This document shows positions 33,885 through 42,855 of a stretch of DNA of 64,000 nucleotides, piece after piece (within the stretch, counting starts at the first letter, position 1; every line of letters begins with the position of its first letter). Below the pieces are notes generated by a model that saw nothing but the letters and a program-made list of their open reading frames with translations, was not told the DNA's origin and did not search any database. This DNA comes from JAKANT01 sp035502095 (GTDB taxonomy: Bacteria; Pseudomonadota; Gammaproteobacteria; Burkholderiales; Burkholderiaceae_F): the NCBI GenBank assembly GCA_035502095.1, contig DATJUX010000036.1, positions 1-64,000 on the forward strand, written 5' to 3'. Position numbers and translations under genes: made by a program.

Positions 33885-35000
33885 ATGAAGGCCTTCCTTG
33901 CCAGCCTGACGCAGATCGGTGCCCTGGTCCGGAAGGAGATCCTGGCGCTGCTCAAGGAGCCTTCGAGTCGCGTGATCCTGTTCGCGCCGGCGTTGATGCA
34001 GGCGCTGCTGTTCGGCTACGGCGCCACCTACGACCTCACCCACGTGCCTTATGCGGTGCTCGACCTGAGCCGCGGGGCCGCGTCCACGGAATTGCTGGCA
34101 CGCGTCGACGGTACCGGCGTGTTCTTCCGCGAGGCCACGCTGAGTTCACCGCGCCAGATCGCCGAGGTCATCGATGCCGGAGACGTGCTGCTGGTTCTCA
34201 GCATCCCGTCCGACTTCCAGTCACGGCTGGCCGCGGGCCAGGCTGCGCCGCTGCAGCTCATCCTCGACGGTCGCAATTCCTCGACCGCGGCCTCGGCGGC
34301 GGCCCATGTCGGCTCGATCGTCGCGCGCTACAACGAGTCTCTCGCCGGGGCCGCACCGGCGGTAACGGTCGAGCGGCGCGCGTGGTTCAACCCGAACCTG
34401 GAGTCGCGCTGGAACCTCATGCCGGCGCTGATCGCGGCGCTGAGCATGTTGCAGACGCTGCTGATCGCAGCGCTGTCGGTCGCCCGCGAGCGCGAGCAGG
34501 GCACGTTCGACCAGCTGCTGGTGACGCCGCTGACGCCGATGCAGATCCTGGTCGGCAAGGCGGTACCGGCGATCGCGATCGGACTGGTGCAATCGACGAT
34601 CATCTTCCTGGTCATCCGGTTCTGGTTCCAGGTACCGATGAACGGCCCGGTGTGGCTGCTCTACCTCGGGCTCTTCACGTTCACCGGCGCCGCCGTCGGC
34701 GTCGGCCTGTCGATCTCGGCGCTATCGCTGAACATGCAGCAGGCCATGCTCTACACGTTCCTGCTGATCATGCCGCTGATGCTCCTGTCGGGCCTGCTCA
34801 CGCCGGTGCGCAACATGCCCGAGGTGCTGCAAGTCGCCACCTACGTGAATCCGTTGCGCTTCGGCATGAGCATCGTCCGGCGCGTCTACCTCGAGGGCGC
34901 GGGCTTGACCGATGTCGCCCTCGACTTCATTCCCTTGCTGGCCCTGGCAGCAGTCACGCTGCCGCTGGCGGCCTGGCTGTTTCGCAACCGTCTGTCCTGA
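33885..35000 (+). CDS. ABC-2 type exporter permease (YbhR-like)
   Basis: 371 residues, same layout as the preceding permease: first span ILFAPALMQALLFGYGATY, periplasmic domain, then five spans containing REREQGTFDQLLVTPLTPMQILVGKAVPA and LTPVRNMPEVLQVATYVNPLRFG. The two paralogues are clearly related in sequence and likely arose by duplication. Four bases separate them. Confidence 0.9.
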   Translation: MKAFLASLTQIGALVRKEILALLKEPSSRVILFAPALMQALLFGYGATYDLTHVPYAVLDLSRGAASTELLARVDGTGVFFREATLSSPRQIAEVIDAGDVLLVLSIPSDFQSRLAAGQAAPLQLILDGRNSSTAASAAAHVGSIVARYNESLAGAAPAVTVERRAWFNPNLESRWNLMPALIAALSMLQTLLIAALSVAREREQGTFDQLLVTPLTPMQILVGKAVPAIAIGLVQSTIIFLVIRFWFQVPMNGPVWLLYLGLFTFTGAAVGVGLSISALSLNMQQAMLYTFLLIMPLMLLSGLLTPVRNMPEVLQVATYVNPLRFGMSIVRRVYLEGAGLTDVALDFIPLLALAAVTLPLAAWLFRNRLS

Positions 35001-35016
35001 AACCGAGGTCGCTGCG

Positions 35017-36516
35017 ATGACCCATCTGCGTCTTCCGCCGTGCCTCCCGCTTCGCTTCAGGCGGGCGGCGTGCGTGCTCGCCGCGGCCCTGACCGGCTGT
35101 GCAGTCGGCCCCGACCATGTGAGACCCGAGCCCGCAGCCCCCGAGGACTGGTCGACCTGGCGCAGCGGCGACGAATCGCTGCGGGTCCCGGTCGCGGTCG
35201 ACGCGAGCCTGCCGCCAGAATGGTGGCGGGCCTTCCACGATCCGGTGCTCGATCGCCTGCAGCAGCGGGCCGTCGAGGCCAGCCCGGACCTGCAGACGGC
35301 AGCGCTGCACTTTGCCCAGGCGCGCGTCCAGCGCGTCGGCGTGGCGGCCCAGCAGGTGCCGCAAATCGACCTCACGGGCGGTGTGACCCGCCAGCGCCAG
35401 AGCGAAAACAACGCCGGCATGCGCTTGGTCGATGCCATCGGCTTCCCCAATCGCGACGCGCTGGCCAAGCTGATCGCCGAGCCGTTCAGCTTCTACCAGG
35501 TCGGCTTCGATGCGTCGTGGGAACCCGACCTGTGGGGGCGCGTGAGCCGATCGGTCGAGGCGGCCGACGCCGATGTGCTGCGCCAGGCGGCACTGCTCGA
35601 CCTCGCCCGCTTGAGCCTGGCCAGCGACGTGGCGCGCAACTACTTCGAGCTGCGCACCACGCAGCGACAGATCAAGCTGCTGCGCGAGGATATCGCCGCG
35701 CTCGAGGATCGTCTGAGCCTGTTCGAGGCCAGGGCGCAGGCCGGCGTGATCGATGATCTGGACCTCGAGCGCCAACGCGCCGAGGTCGCAGGGCTCAAGG
35801 CGCAGTTGCCGCCGCTGCTGGCGCAGGAGGGCGTCAGCGCGAACCGGATCGCGCTGCTGCTGGGCGCGCGGCCCGGCGCACTGCGCCCGGAATTGACGCC
35901 GACGACCGGCGATGCGCCGGTCGTGCTTCCCGATCTCGCGCTCGGCCTGCCGTCCGAAGTCGCCCGGCGCCGCCCCGACATCAGGGCTGCCGAGGCGCGC
36001 CTGCACAGTGCCACCGCCGGCATCGGCATTGCCCGCGCCGATCTTTATCCGAGCATCGTCCTCGGCGCGCGCGCCGGCTACGAGTCCTACCTGGGCGGGG
36101 AGTTCGTCGATTGGGGCAGCCACACCTGGTCGGTAGGTCTGAGCCTGGACCTGCCCTTGTTCGATCGTGGCCGGCGCAAGAGCGTGGTGCAGCTACGCGA
36201 GTTGCAGCAGCAGGAAGCGGCAGTAGCCTACCAGCGCACCGTGCTCCAGGCCTGGCAGGAGATCGACGATGCCCTGAATGGCTACACCGCCGAGCGTCAG
36301 CAGGCCGCCGATCTCGAGGCGCGCGTGCGCAGTGCCGGGCAGGCCTACGAACTGGCGCGGGCCCGGTACGACGGCGGCACCGTCGACTTCATTGCCGTGC
36401 TCGACAGCGAGCGCAGCTACCTGCAGGCGCGCCGGGAGCTTGTCGCCAGCAACGGCCGCCTGAGCAGCTGGTTCGTCGCGCTGAACAAGGCCATTGGCAA
36501 TACGCAACCGCAGTGA
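35017..36516 (+). CDS. Outer-membrane efflux lipoprotein (NodT/OprM family)
   Basis: 499 residues from ATG 35017 (CGAGG upstream). A lipoprotein signal ends at the lipobox LTGC with the cysteine near residue 25. Two OEP repeats follow: the first with DPVLDRLQQRAVEASPDLQTAALHFAQARVQ, the second with LPSEVARRRPDIRAAEARLHSATAGIGIARADLYPS. Each forms beta strands of the 12-strand barrel and long periplasmic helices. It completes the tripartite exporter; E. coli ybhGFSR lacks a linked outer-membrane gene, so this operon is more complete. Confidence 0.92.
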   Translation: MTHLRLPPCLPLRFRRAACVLAAALTGCAVGPDHVRPEPAAPEDWSTWRSGDESLRVPVAVDASLPPEWWRAFHDPVLDRLQQRAVEASPDLQTAALHFAQARVQRVGVAAQQVPQIDLTGGVTRQRQSENNAGMRLVDAIGFPNRDALAKLIAEPFSFYQVGFDASWEPDLWGRVSRSVEAADADVLRQAALLDLARLSLASDVARNYFELRTTQRQIKLLREDIAALEDRLSLFEARAQAGVIDDLDLERQRAEVAGLKAQLPPLLAQEGVSANRIALLLGARPGALRPELTPTTGDAPVVLPDLALGLPSEVARRRPDIRAAEARLHSATAGIGIARADLYPSIVLGARAGYESYLGGEFVDWGSHTWSVGLSLDLPLFDRGRRKSVVQLRELQQQEAAVAYQRTVLQAWQEIDDALNGYTAERQQAADLEARVRSAGQAYELARARYDGGTVDFIAVLDSERSYLQARRELVASNGRLSSWFVALNKAIGNTQPQ

Positions 36517-36639
36517 TTGGTCGCCGCGCGCTGGCCGACGCTTTCGTTCCGCAGCCGCGACCATCTGCACGGCCGTCTGCCGATGCGGCCGTTCCGCCAC
36601 TCCCCCGCAAGATCACGCTCCGAGAGAGCCGGCGGGGCG

Positions 36640-38526
36640 TCAGCTTGCACCCAGCCCGATCGCGACGCGATACGTGATGAACGCGGCGGCGTAGGCCAAA
36701 GCGAAGAGGTATGTGGCGAGCACTACGGGCATCGCCCAAGTGCCGGCCTCGCGGCGCACCGCCGCGAGGGTCGACAGGCACTGCGGCGCGAACACGAACC
36801 AGGCCAGCAGCGAGTAGGCGGTGGCCGCGCTCCAGCCGTGCGAGATCACGCCGGCGAGTGCATTGGCGACCCCTTCGCCGTTGCCCAGCGCGTACACGGT
36901 GCCGAGCGACGACACCACGACCTCGCGCGCCGCGAGGCCGGGGACCAGTGCCACGCTGATCTGCCAGTTGAACCCCAGCGGCGCGAAGACGTGCGCCAGC
37001 AGTCCGCCGAGCATGCCGGCGAAGCTGTGTTCGATCGGGGCCCCGGTCGCCCCGGGCGGCGCGGGGGGGAAACTCGCCAGCACCCAAAGCGCCAGCGTCA
37101 GGACGAGGATCACGCCACCCACACGCCGCAGGAAGATGCGCGCACGCTGCAGCAGGCCCAGCGCGACATTGCGCAACGTCGGCGCACGATAGGGCGGCAA
37201 CTCCATCATCAGGAGCCGCACCTCGCCGCCGGCCGTGAGGTGCTTCAGGACCCAGGCCACCGCGAACGCGCCCGCGATACCGGCGAAGTAAAGCGCGAAG
37301 AGCACGAGCCCCTGCAGGCCGATGCCGCCCGCCAGCGTGCGCGACGGGACGAAGGCCGCGATGAGCAGCGTGTAGACGGGCAGCCGCGCGGAGCAGGTCA
37401 TCAGCGGCGCGATGAACATCGTCACCAGGCGATCGCGCGGGTCGGCGATGGTGCGGGTGGCCATGATGCCCGGGATCGCGCAGGCGAAGCTCGACAGAAG
37501 CGGGATGAACGAACGTCCCGACAGGCCGACGCCGCCCATCAGGCGATCGAGCAGAAACGCGGCGCGCGGCAGGTAGCCCGACTCTTCGAGCACCAGGATG
37601 AAGGCGAACAGCACTAGGATCTGCGGCAGGAACACCAGCACGCCGCCGACGCCGGCGATGAGCCCGTCGCCGAGCAGGCTGCCGAGCCACGACCACGACG
37701 TGCCCTGGGGAAAAAGCTCGGCCACGCCCTGCGAGAGCAGCCCCGTGCCGGCCTGGATTGCTTCCATCGGAGGCCGCGCCCAGCTGAACACCGCCTGGAA
37801 CATCAGGAACAGCAGCAGCGCGAGAAGCAGCGGGCCGGCCACCGGATGCAGCACCACGTAGTCGATGCGATCGGTCAGCGTGTCGGGGGCGAGAGCTGCG
37901 AGCCCGATCCGTTCCAGCACCTGATGGATGCGTGCGTCGTCGTGCGACGCGTCGGGCTGCGGCGGCGGCGCTGCGGGCCAACGCGCACGATCGGTGATGA
38001 TCGCGCGCAGGCCCGCATCGCCGTTGGCGCGCACCCCGACTGTGGGAACCACCGGCACGCCAAGCTCCGCTGCCATGGCCGCGGTGTCGATGATGACGCC
38101 GCGGCGTTCCACGACATCGGCCATGTTCAGGGCGACCACGGTGGGCAGCCCCAGGCGCAGCACCGGCAGCAGCAGCCGCAGCGTGCGGCGCAGATTGGTC
38201 GCGTCGACGACGCAGACGACCAGATCGGGGCGCTTTTCGCCGGCGGCGCGCCCGGCCAGGACATCGGCGGTGATGCGCTCGTCGGGCGAGCGCGGATACA
38301 GGCTGTAGGTACCGGGCAGATCGAGCACGCGCACGCTGCGCTGCGCATCTGCACCGCAGAGAAGCCGCCCTTCCTTGCGTTCGACGGTGACGCCCGCGTA
38401 GTTGGCGACCTTCTGCCTGCTTCCGGTGAGCAGGTTGAACAGCGCGGTCTTGCCGCAATTCGGGTTGCCCACCAACGCCACCAGCGGCCCCGCCGGATGC
38501 AGGTGGATCACCGCGCTCGCTGTCAC
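36640..38526 (-). CDS. feoB: Ferrous iron transport protein B
   Basis: 628 residues from the GTG at 38526, which overlaps the feoA stop (GTGA). G-protein domain: G1 GNPNCGKT at residues 20-27, G3 DLPG, and an NMAD G4. After the GDI region follow two Gate domains with about 11 spans (FLPQILVLFAFILVLEESGYLPRAAFLLD, CSARLPVYTLL with the gate Cys, and AREVVVSSLGTVYALG). It moves Fe(II) through the inner membrane. It is shorter than the 773-residue E. coli protein, as is common for short FeoB forms. No feoC follows. Confidence 0.95.
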   Translation of the reverse strand: MTASAVIHLHPAGPLVALVGNPNCGKTALFNLLTGSRQKVANYAGVTVERKEGRLLCGADAQRSVRVLDLPGTYSLYPRSPDERITADVLAGRAAGEKRPDLVVCVVDATNLRRTLRLLLPVLRLGLPTVVALNMADVVERRGVIIDTAAMAAELGVPVVPTVGVRANGDAGLRAIITDRARWPAAPPPQPDASHDDARIHQVLERIGLAALAPDTLTDRIDYVVLHPVAGPLLLALLLFLMFQAVFSWARPPMEAIQAGTGLLSQGVAELFPQGTSWSWLGSLLGDGLIAGVGGVLVFLPQILVLFAFILVLEESGYLPRAAFLLDRLMGGVGLSGRSFIPLLSSFACAIPGIMATRTIADPRDRLVTMFIAPLMTCSARLPVYTLLIAAFVPSRTLAGGIGLQGLVLFALYFAGIAGAFAVAWVLKHLTAGGEVRLLMMELPPYRAPTLRNVALGLLQRARIFLRRVGGVILVLTLALWVLASFPPAPPGATGAPIEHSFAGMLGGLLAHVFAPLGFNWQISVALVPGLAAREVVVSSLGTVYALGNGEGVANALAGVISHGWSAATAYSLLAWFVFAPQCLSTLAAVRREAGTWAMPVVLATYLFALAYAAAFITYRVAIGLGAS

Positions 38527-38804
38527 GTGCCGTCCGTGCAGGGCTCGACCTGGATGCACGCCGCCTCGGCCCGCCGCAGCGCGAAGCGACTGTGCCCGAC
38601 GCTCACCACCAGCGGTTCACCGCCCGGCCAAGCGCGGGCCAGAACGCAGACCGTTTCGCCGGGGAGGAAACCGATGTCGGTCAGCTGTCGCGCACGCTCG
38701 GCAGGCACACCGACAGCGGCCACCGCCCTTACGAGCGCGCGCTGCCGGAGCGGCAGTTCGTGCAGTGCTCGCGGGGCGAGAGCGCTTTTGCGGGGCGGAG
38801 ACAT
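38523..38804 (-). CDS. feoA: Ferrous iron transport protein A
   Basis: 93 residues from ATG 38804; the open frame beyond it is Fur-box and promoter DNA. SH3-like FeoA domain: LPLRQRALVRAVAAVG, then RARQLTDIGFLPGETVCVLARAWPGGEPLVVSVGHSRFALRRAEAACIQV with the typical DIGFLPG and ALRRxEA core. Small cytoplasmic partner needed for FeoB activity. The Fur palindrome at 38825-38841 lies 21-37 bases upstream. Confidence 0.92.
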   Translation of the reverse strand: MSPPRKSALAPRALHELPLRQRALVRAVAAVGVPAERARQLTDIGFLPGETVCVLARAWPGGEPLVVSVGHSRFALRRAEAACIQVEPCTDGT

Positions 38805-38824
38805 ACGGGTGAACGTTAGCACGG

Positions 38825-38841
38825 ATGCGAATGATTCGCAT
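38825..38841 (-). promoter_or_regulatory. Fur box upstream of feoAB
   Basis: ATGCGAAT-G-ATTCGCAT is a perfect 8-bp inverted repeat around one base. On the lower strand AATGCGAATCATTC matches the Fur form AATGAGAATCATTC at 13 of 14 positions. It sits where Fur would cover the feoAB promoter. Confidence 0.8.
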
Positions 38842-39014
38842 TTGAGCCAGATCAAGAGGGAAAGGCAACGAAGCGGGCGCCGCAGATCCGCCTGCATCGC
38901 ACGCCTCGGGTCACGCGCGCACTGTCCTGAACGACCTGAGCGTAATCGTCTGCGGCGCTGGAACGACCAATGCGTTGCAACTTGACCGAGCCGCACACCT
39001 ACCGGAGGTTATCG

Positions 39015-39395
39015 ATGCTTCGACGTTTGTGCCTGCTGAGCTTCATCTTCAGCTTCCTCCTGCCCGCCGTTGCCTTTGCTGTCGTTTCGTTCGACAAGAC
39101 CGCCTTCGAGAAAGCCGTGGCAGCAGGTGGACCGGTCATCGTCCACTTCCATGCCGACTGGTGCCCCACCTGCAAGGCTCAGGACCCGATCGTTGCCCAA
39201 ATCATGGCCGAGCCGAAGTTCAAAGACGTGCGGTTGTTCGTCGCCGACTTCGATACCGAGAAAGGTCTGAAGAAGGCGTTGCGCGTGAACGTGCAGAGCA
39301 CGTTCGTGGTGTTCAAGGGCGGCAAGGAGGCCGCGCGTTCGACAGGTCAGACCGCACGGGAGGCGATCGAAGCGACCTTCGCCAAGGCGCTCTGA
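39015..39395 (+). CDS. Thioredoxin family protein, exported
   Basis: 126 residues from ATG 39015 behind GGAGGT. Signal peptide to about residue 22 (LPAVAFAVV). Active site WCPTCK with Cys50 and Cys53, preceded by VIVHFHADW. The cis-Pro position reads QSTFVV in place of the usual TP, an unusual feature for a thioredoxin fold. Nine bases separate it from a CcdA-type gene, so it is probably the periplasmic partner that receives electrons from that membrane protein. Confidence 0.85.
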   Translation: MLRRLCLLSFIFSFLLPAVAFAVVSFDKTAFEKAVAAGGPVIVHFHADWCPTCKAQDPIVAQIMAEPKFKDVRLFVADFDTEKGLKKALRVNVQSTFVVFKGGKEAARSTGQTAREAIEATFAKAL

Positions 39396-39403
39396 CGGCG
39401 GTC

Positions 39404-40132
39404 ATGGATTTCGGCGTCGGCACGTTCGGGCTTGGCTACGTGGCGGGCGTCGTCTCGACGCTGTCGCCCTGCGTCTTGCCCCTGCTCCCGATCCTGCTCG
39501 GCACCGCCGTGGCGGTACATCGCTTCGGCCCGTACGCGCTGGCATTGGGACTGGCCGTTTCGTTTTCGACGGTGGGCGCGTTCCTCGCCGGCCTAGGCGC
39601 CTCGCTGGGAATCGAGTCGAGCCTGCTCCGCAACCTGGCGGCGGCGATCCTGATCCTGCTTGCGGTCGTCTTGATGTCGACGACGCTGCAGGGCCGTCTG
39701 GCCACGGCCACCTCGGGGCTGAGCGGTGCCGGCGACGCCATGCTGTCGCGCATGCGACTCGATGGGCTCGGCGGCCAGTTCGTCGTCGGCCTCGTGCTCG
39801 GCCTGCTATGGAGTCCTTGTGTCGGCCCGACGCTGGGCGCGGCGATCGCGCTCGCGTCCCAGGGAGAAAGCCTGTCGCAAATCGCATTGCTGATGGCGAT
39901 CTTCGGCATCGGTGCCGCCACGCCGCTGGTCGTGCTCGGTTCCCTGTCGAGGAGCACGGTGCTGCGTTTGCGCGGCCGCCTGCTCGGTGCGGGGAAGTCA
40001 GGCAAGCTGGTATTGGCCGTGGTTTTTCTCGCGCTCGGCATCGCGATCGTCACGGGTTGGGACAGGCGATTCGAAGCCTGGGCCGTCGACGCGTCGCCCG
40101 CCTGGCTCACCCGTTTCACGACGCAGTACTGA
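39404..40132 (+). CDS. CcdA/DsbD-type membrane thiol-disulfide transporter
   Basis: 242 residues, six membrane spans. The two conserved cysteines lie in STLSPCVLPLLPILLG (span 1) and LLWSPCVGPTLGAAIALA (span 4). It carries reducing power from cytoplasmic thioredoxin to periplasmic thiol proteins, here most likely the thioredoxin encoded just upstream. Possible uses are c-type cytochrome maturation or repair of periplasmic sulfur enzymes; both fit the region, neither is shown. Confidence 0.88.
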   Translation: MDFGVGTFGLGYVAGVVSTLSPCVLPLLPILLGTAVAVHRFGPYALALGLAVSFSTVGAFLAGLGASLGIESSLLRNLAAAILILLAVVLMSTTLQGRLATATSGLSGAGDAMLSRMRLDGLGGQFVVGLVLGLLWSPCVGPTLGAAIALASQGESLSQIALLMAIFGIGAATPLVVLGSLSRSTVLRLRGRLLGAGKSGKLVLAVVFLALGIAIVTGWDRRFEAWAVDASPAWLTRFTTQY

Positions 40133-40174
40133 CCGGACGCATCGCAGACCGGCACGACGCATCGACCGAGGTGG

Positions 40175-40193
40175 GTCGGCCCAGCGGGCCGAC
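40175..40193. terminator. Hairpin between convergent ccdA-like and arsR-like genes
   Basis: GTCGGCCC-AGC-GGGCCGAC, a perfect 8-bp stem with a 3-base loop, lies between two convergent stops and could serve both directions. T-runs are absent. Confidence 0.5.
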
Positions 40194-40228
40194 GATCGTA
40201 GAGCCAGCCCGCGCCGAGACTTCCCCGC

Positions 40229-40897
40229 TCAGTGCGCGACCGGCAAACCCGCGCGGCGCCATTCGGGCAGCCCGGCTTGCAGCCGGCGTGCCCGGAAGCC
40301 TTTCTTGCGCAGGAGTTCCACGGCGTCGTATGACATCAGGCAGTACGGGCCGCGGCAGTACGCGACGACTTCCTTGCGCTTCGGCAATTCGCCCAGCCGC
40401 CTCTCCAGCTCGTGCACCGCGATGTTGACCGCACCCGGCAGATGGCCGGCGGCGAACTCCTCGGGCGGGCGCACATCGAGGACCGTAACGAGACCCTTGC
40501 GCACTCGCTCCAGCAGCTCCCGGGCCGGCACCGGCTCGAGCTGGTCCTTGGTCGCCATGTACAGGCGGACGATCCGATCCACCTCGGCGAGATACGACTC
40601 GCCCACCTTTCCCAGCACCTCGAGCAGCCCGACGACCTCGTCGCCCGCGAGGCGATAGAACACGAACTGGCCGTCCTTGCGGCCGCGCACCAATCCCGCC
40701 TGCCGCAGCTTCTGCAGATGCTGCGAGGTATTGGCCACCGATACCCCGGTGAGCGTCGCGAGCTGATCGACGCTGCGCTCGCCCTGGGCCAGCAGCTCGA
40801 GGAATTCGAGCCGCGTTCCGCTCGACAGCGCGGTGCCGACCCGGGCCAGTTGGGCGAACAGCTCGCGTTTCGGGTTGGGCGGGTTGGGCGTTGACAT
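40229..40897 (-). CDS. ArsR-family regulator fused to a rhodanese domain
   Basis: 222 residues from ATG 40897. An ArsR winged helix spans about 10-100: SSGTRLEFLELLAQGERSVDQLATLTG and SVANTSQHLQKLRQAGLVRGRKDG. A rhodanese domain follows (about 120-215): VTVLDVRPPEEFAAGHLPGAVNIAVHEL and active-site loop YCRGPYC. The HTH half has no cysteine at all, unlike BigR/SqrR persulfide sensors, which use two there; the rhodanese Cys pair is the only thiol site. It is divergent from the hydroxylase-DsrE genes, and a palindrome lies between them. Confidence 0.9.
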   Translation of the reverse strand: MSTPNPPNPKRELFAQLARVGTALSSGTRLEFLELLAQGERSVDQLATLTGVSVANTSQHLQKLRQAGLVRGRKDGQFVFYRLAGDEVVGLLEVLGKVGESYLAEVDRIVRLYMATKDQLEPVPARELLERVRKGLVTVLDVRPPEEFAAGHLPGAVNIAVHELERRLGELPKRKEVVAYCRGPYCLMSYDAVELLRKKGFRARRLQAGLPEWRRAGLPVAH

Positions 40898-40925
40898 GGA
40901 ATCGGATCCGCCGTTATAATTCAAG

Positions 40926-40939
40926 TATTCGATTGAATA
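40926..40939. promoter_or_regulatory. ArsR-type operator palindrome in divergent promoter region
   Basis: TATTC-GATT-GAATA inside an AT-rich island, with an overlapping pair TTCAA/TTGAA. TATAAT at 40915-40920 may be a -10 element for the rightward genes. ArsR proteins typically bind AT-rich dyads of this size. Confidence 0.6.
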
Positions 40940-40992
40940 TATATCTACTTGATTGTTTGGATTATGCCCAACCCCAGGGGATCGAGCGCACG

Positions 40993-41868
40993 ATGAGCAA
41001 GCTCCCCGCGTTGGCCTATGAGCCGCTGATCCGGCTCACTGCGTTCCTGTCCGTTTTTCTCGCCGTCGCGGCGTGGGAGGTGCTGGCGCCGCGGCGCCCC
41101 CGGATGTTAAGCCGCGCGGTGCGCTGGCCGCACAACCTCGGGCTGCTCCTGCTCGACAGCGTTCTGCTGCGTCTCCTGGCACCCGGCGCGGCGATCGCGG
41201 TCGCGCTTGCGGGCGAGACGCACGGCTGGGGTCTGTTCAACACGCTCGCACTTCCAGGGCAGTTGGCGGTCGTGCTGGCAGTGGTGCTGCTCGACCTGGC
41301 GATCTACTTCCAGCACGTGATGTTCCATGCCGTCCCGACGCTGTGGCGGCTGCACCGCGTGCACCACACCGACCTCGAGTTCGACGTCACGACCGGCACG
41401 CGGTTTCACCCGATCGAGATCCTCGTTTCCACCGGGATCAAGTGCGCCGCGGTGGCGGCGATCGGCGCGCCGGCGGTCGCGGTTCTCGTGTTCGAAGTAC
41501 TGCTGAGCGCCACCGCGATGTTCAATCACGCCAACGGGAGGCTGCCGGGCGCGCTCGACCGCGTGCTCCGCTGGATCGTGGTGACGCCCGATATGCATCG
41601 CGTCCATCACTCGGTCGTCTACAACGAGACCAACAGCAATTTCGGCTTCAACCTGCCGTGGTGGGATCGCCTGTTCGGCACGTACCGTGCGCAGCCCGCC
41701 GCCGGTCACGCCGCCATGACGCTCGGGGTCGACAGGTTCCGCTGCCGCGACGATCTGCGGCTCGACCGGCTGCTGCTGCAGCCGTTCCGCGCTTCCCCGG
41801 GCGGGTATGCGATCAACCGCCGGCCCGAGCCGCTGGCGCGCGAGCAAGGCGAAGGTGGCCGCGCATGA
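40993..41868 (+). CDS. Fatty acid hydroxylase/sterol desaturase superfamily membrane protein
   Basis: 291 residues from ATG 40993. Several membrane spans surround three histidine clusters that hold a di-iron centre: HVMFH, HRVHHTD and HRVHHS, with FHPIEI between. Members hydroxylate or desaturate lipids with oxygen. The gene is under the ArsR-rhodanese regulator and overlaps a DsrE-family gene by 4 bp, an odd pairing that hints at lipid adjustment during sulfur stress; that is inference only. Confidence 0.87.
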   Translation: MSKLPALAYEPLIRLTAFLSVFLAVAAWEVLAPRRPRMLSRAVRWPHNLGLLLLDSVLLRLLAPGAAIAVALAGETHGWGLFNTLALPGQLAVVLAVVLLDLAIYFQHVMFHAVPTLWRLHRVHHTDLEFDVTTGTRFHPIEILVSTGIKCAAVAAIGAPAVAVLVFEVLLSATAMFNHANGRLPGALDRVLRWIVVTPDMHRVHHSVVYNETNSNFGFNLPWWDRLFGTYRAQPAAGHAAMTLGVDRFRCRDDLRLDRLLLQPFRASPGGYAINRRPEPLAREQGEGGRA

Positions 41869-42215
41869 AAGCGCTGCTGATCCTCAACGATCCGCCTTAC
41901 GGGACGGAGCGCTGCTACAACGCGCTGCGGCTGGCGCGCTCGTTTCTCGCCGGGGCCCGCGCCGAAGTGAAGGTGTTCCTGCTCGGCGACGCAGCCGCCT
42001 GTGCGGCGGCGGGGCAGAAGGTCCCGCAGGGCTACTACAACGTCGCCGCAATGCTCGGGGCGGTGGTCCGGCACGGCGGCGCGGTCGGTGTCTGCGGTTC
42101 GTGCATGGATGCGCGCGGCATGAGTGTCGAGCGTCTCGTCGCGGGCGCCCATCGGAGCAGTATGGACGAGCTGGCCGATTGGACGCAGTGGGCCGACCAG
42201 GTCCTGGTGTTCTGA
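41865..42215 (+). CDS. DsrE/DsrF-like family protein
   Basis: 116 residues; the ATG overlaps the hydroxylase stop. DsrE fold: MKALLILNDPPYGTERCYNALRLA, AEVKVFLLGDAAACAA, and the loop VCGSCMDARGM with the conserved cysteine pair that can carry a persulfide. Cytoplasmic sulfur-carrier candidate. No separate promoter is visible, so it is co-expressed with the hydroxylase. Confidence 0.88.
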   Translation: MKALLILNDPPYGTERCYNALRLARSFLAGARAEVKVFLLGDAAACAAAGQKVPQGYYNVAAMLGAVVRHGGAVGVCGSCMDARGMSVERLVAGAHRSSMDELADWTQWADQVLVF

Positions 42216-42390
42216 CGAGTCCGAGCAGGGCGAGTTTTGCCTTGCGGCGCGAAGTGCAGCGATGACGATGAACCGCCGCCTGCTTGCGCGAGCCGCAGCG
42301 CCTGCGGTGCTCGTTGCAGCAAGGACCGGACGCCATTTGTCGCGGCCGCGGAACCCGTGGCGGTGCCCGTGTCGGGCTGCGCGCGCAAAC

Positions 42391-42855
42391 CTATGCCGGC
42401 CCCATTTGATCCGGTCTCACCCGGGAAGCAAGCAGGCGTTCGGCCACATCGGCGTCGACGGCGCGGCCAGAAGCATCGATGAGCGGCTGCTCGAAGTCGT
42501 TCCATCCGCGCACACCGGTTCGTAGCGACGCCACATTGGCGAACCCCAGCGCCTGCATGACATCGGCAGCCAGAAGGGAGCGCTGGCCCGAACGGCAAAC
42601 GACCACGATCGGCTTCTTGCGAGCCATGGCCACGGCGGGCACGGTATCCTCGTAGCCCCATTCGCATGCGCTTTCGAGCACTCCGCGCGGCACGTTGATC
42701 GAGCCCGGGATGCGTGCAAGCGCGAACTCGGCTGGCTCGCGAACATCCAGGACCATCGGCGCGTCGGCCCCGGCAAGGTTGGACACCAGGTCCCACGGCA
42801 TCACCTCGCGCACGCGCCGTCGCGCGTCGACGAGAAGATCCGCGTAGCGCTTCAT
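42391..42855 (-). CDS. Rhodanese-like domain protein
   Basis: 154 residues from ATG 42855. Single rhodanese domain: MVLDVREPAEFALARIPGSINVPRG, active-site loop VVCRSGQRS with the persulfide-carrying Cys near residue 99, and GFANVASLRTGVRGWND. C-terminal extension of about 30 residues. It would transfer sulfane sulfur to a thiol acceptor. Next to it upstream is a truncated flavoprotein gene; an intact version may once have formed a unit with it. Confidence 0.88.
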   Translation of the reverse strand: MKRYADLLVDARRRVREVMPWDLVSNLAGADAPMVLDVREPAEFALARIPGSINVPRGVLESACEWGYEDTVPAVAMARKKPIVVVCRSGQRSLLAADVMQALGFANVASLRTGVRGWNDFEQPLIDASGRAVDADVAERLLASRVRPDQMGPA

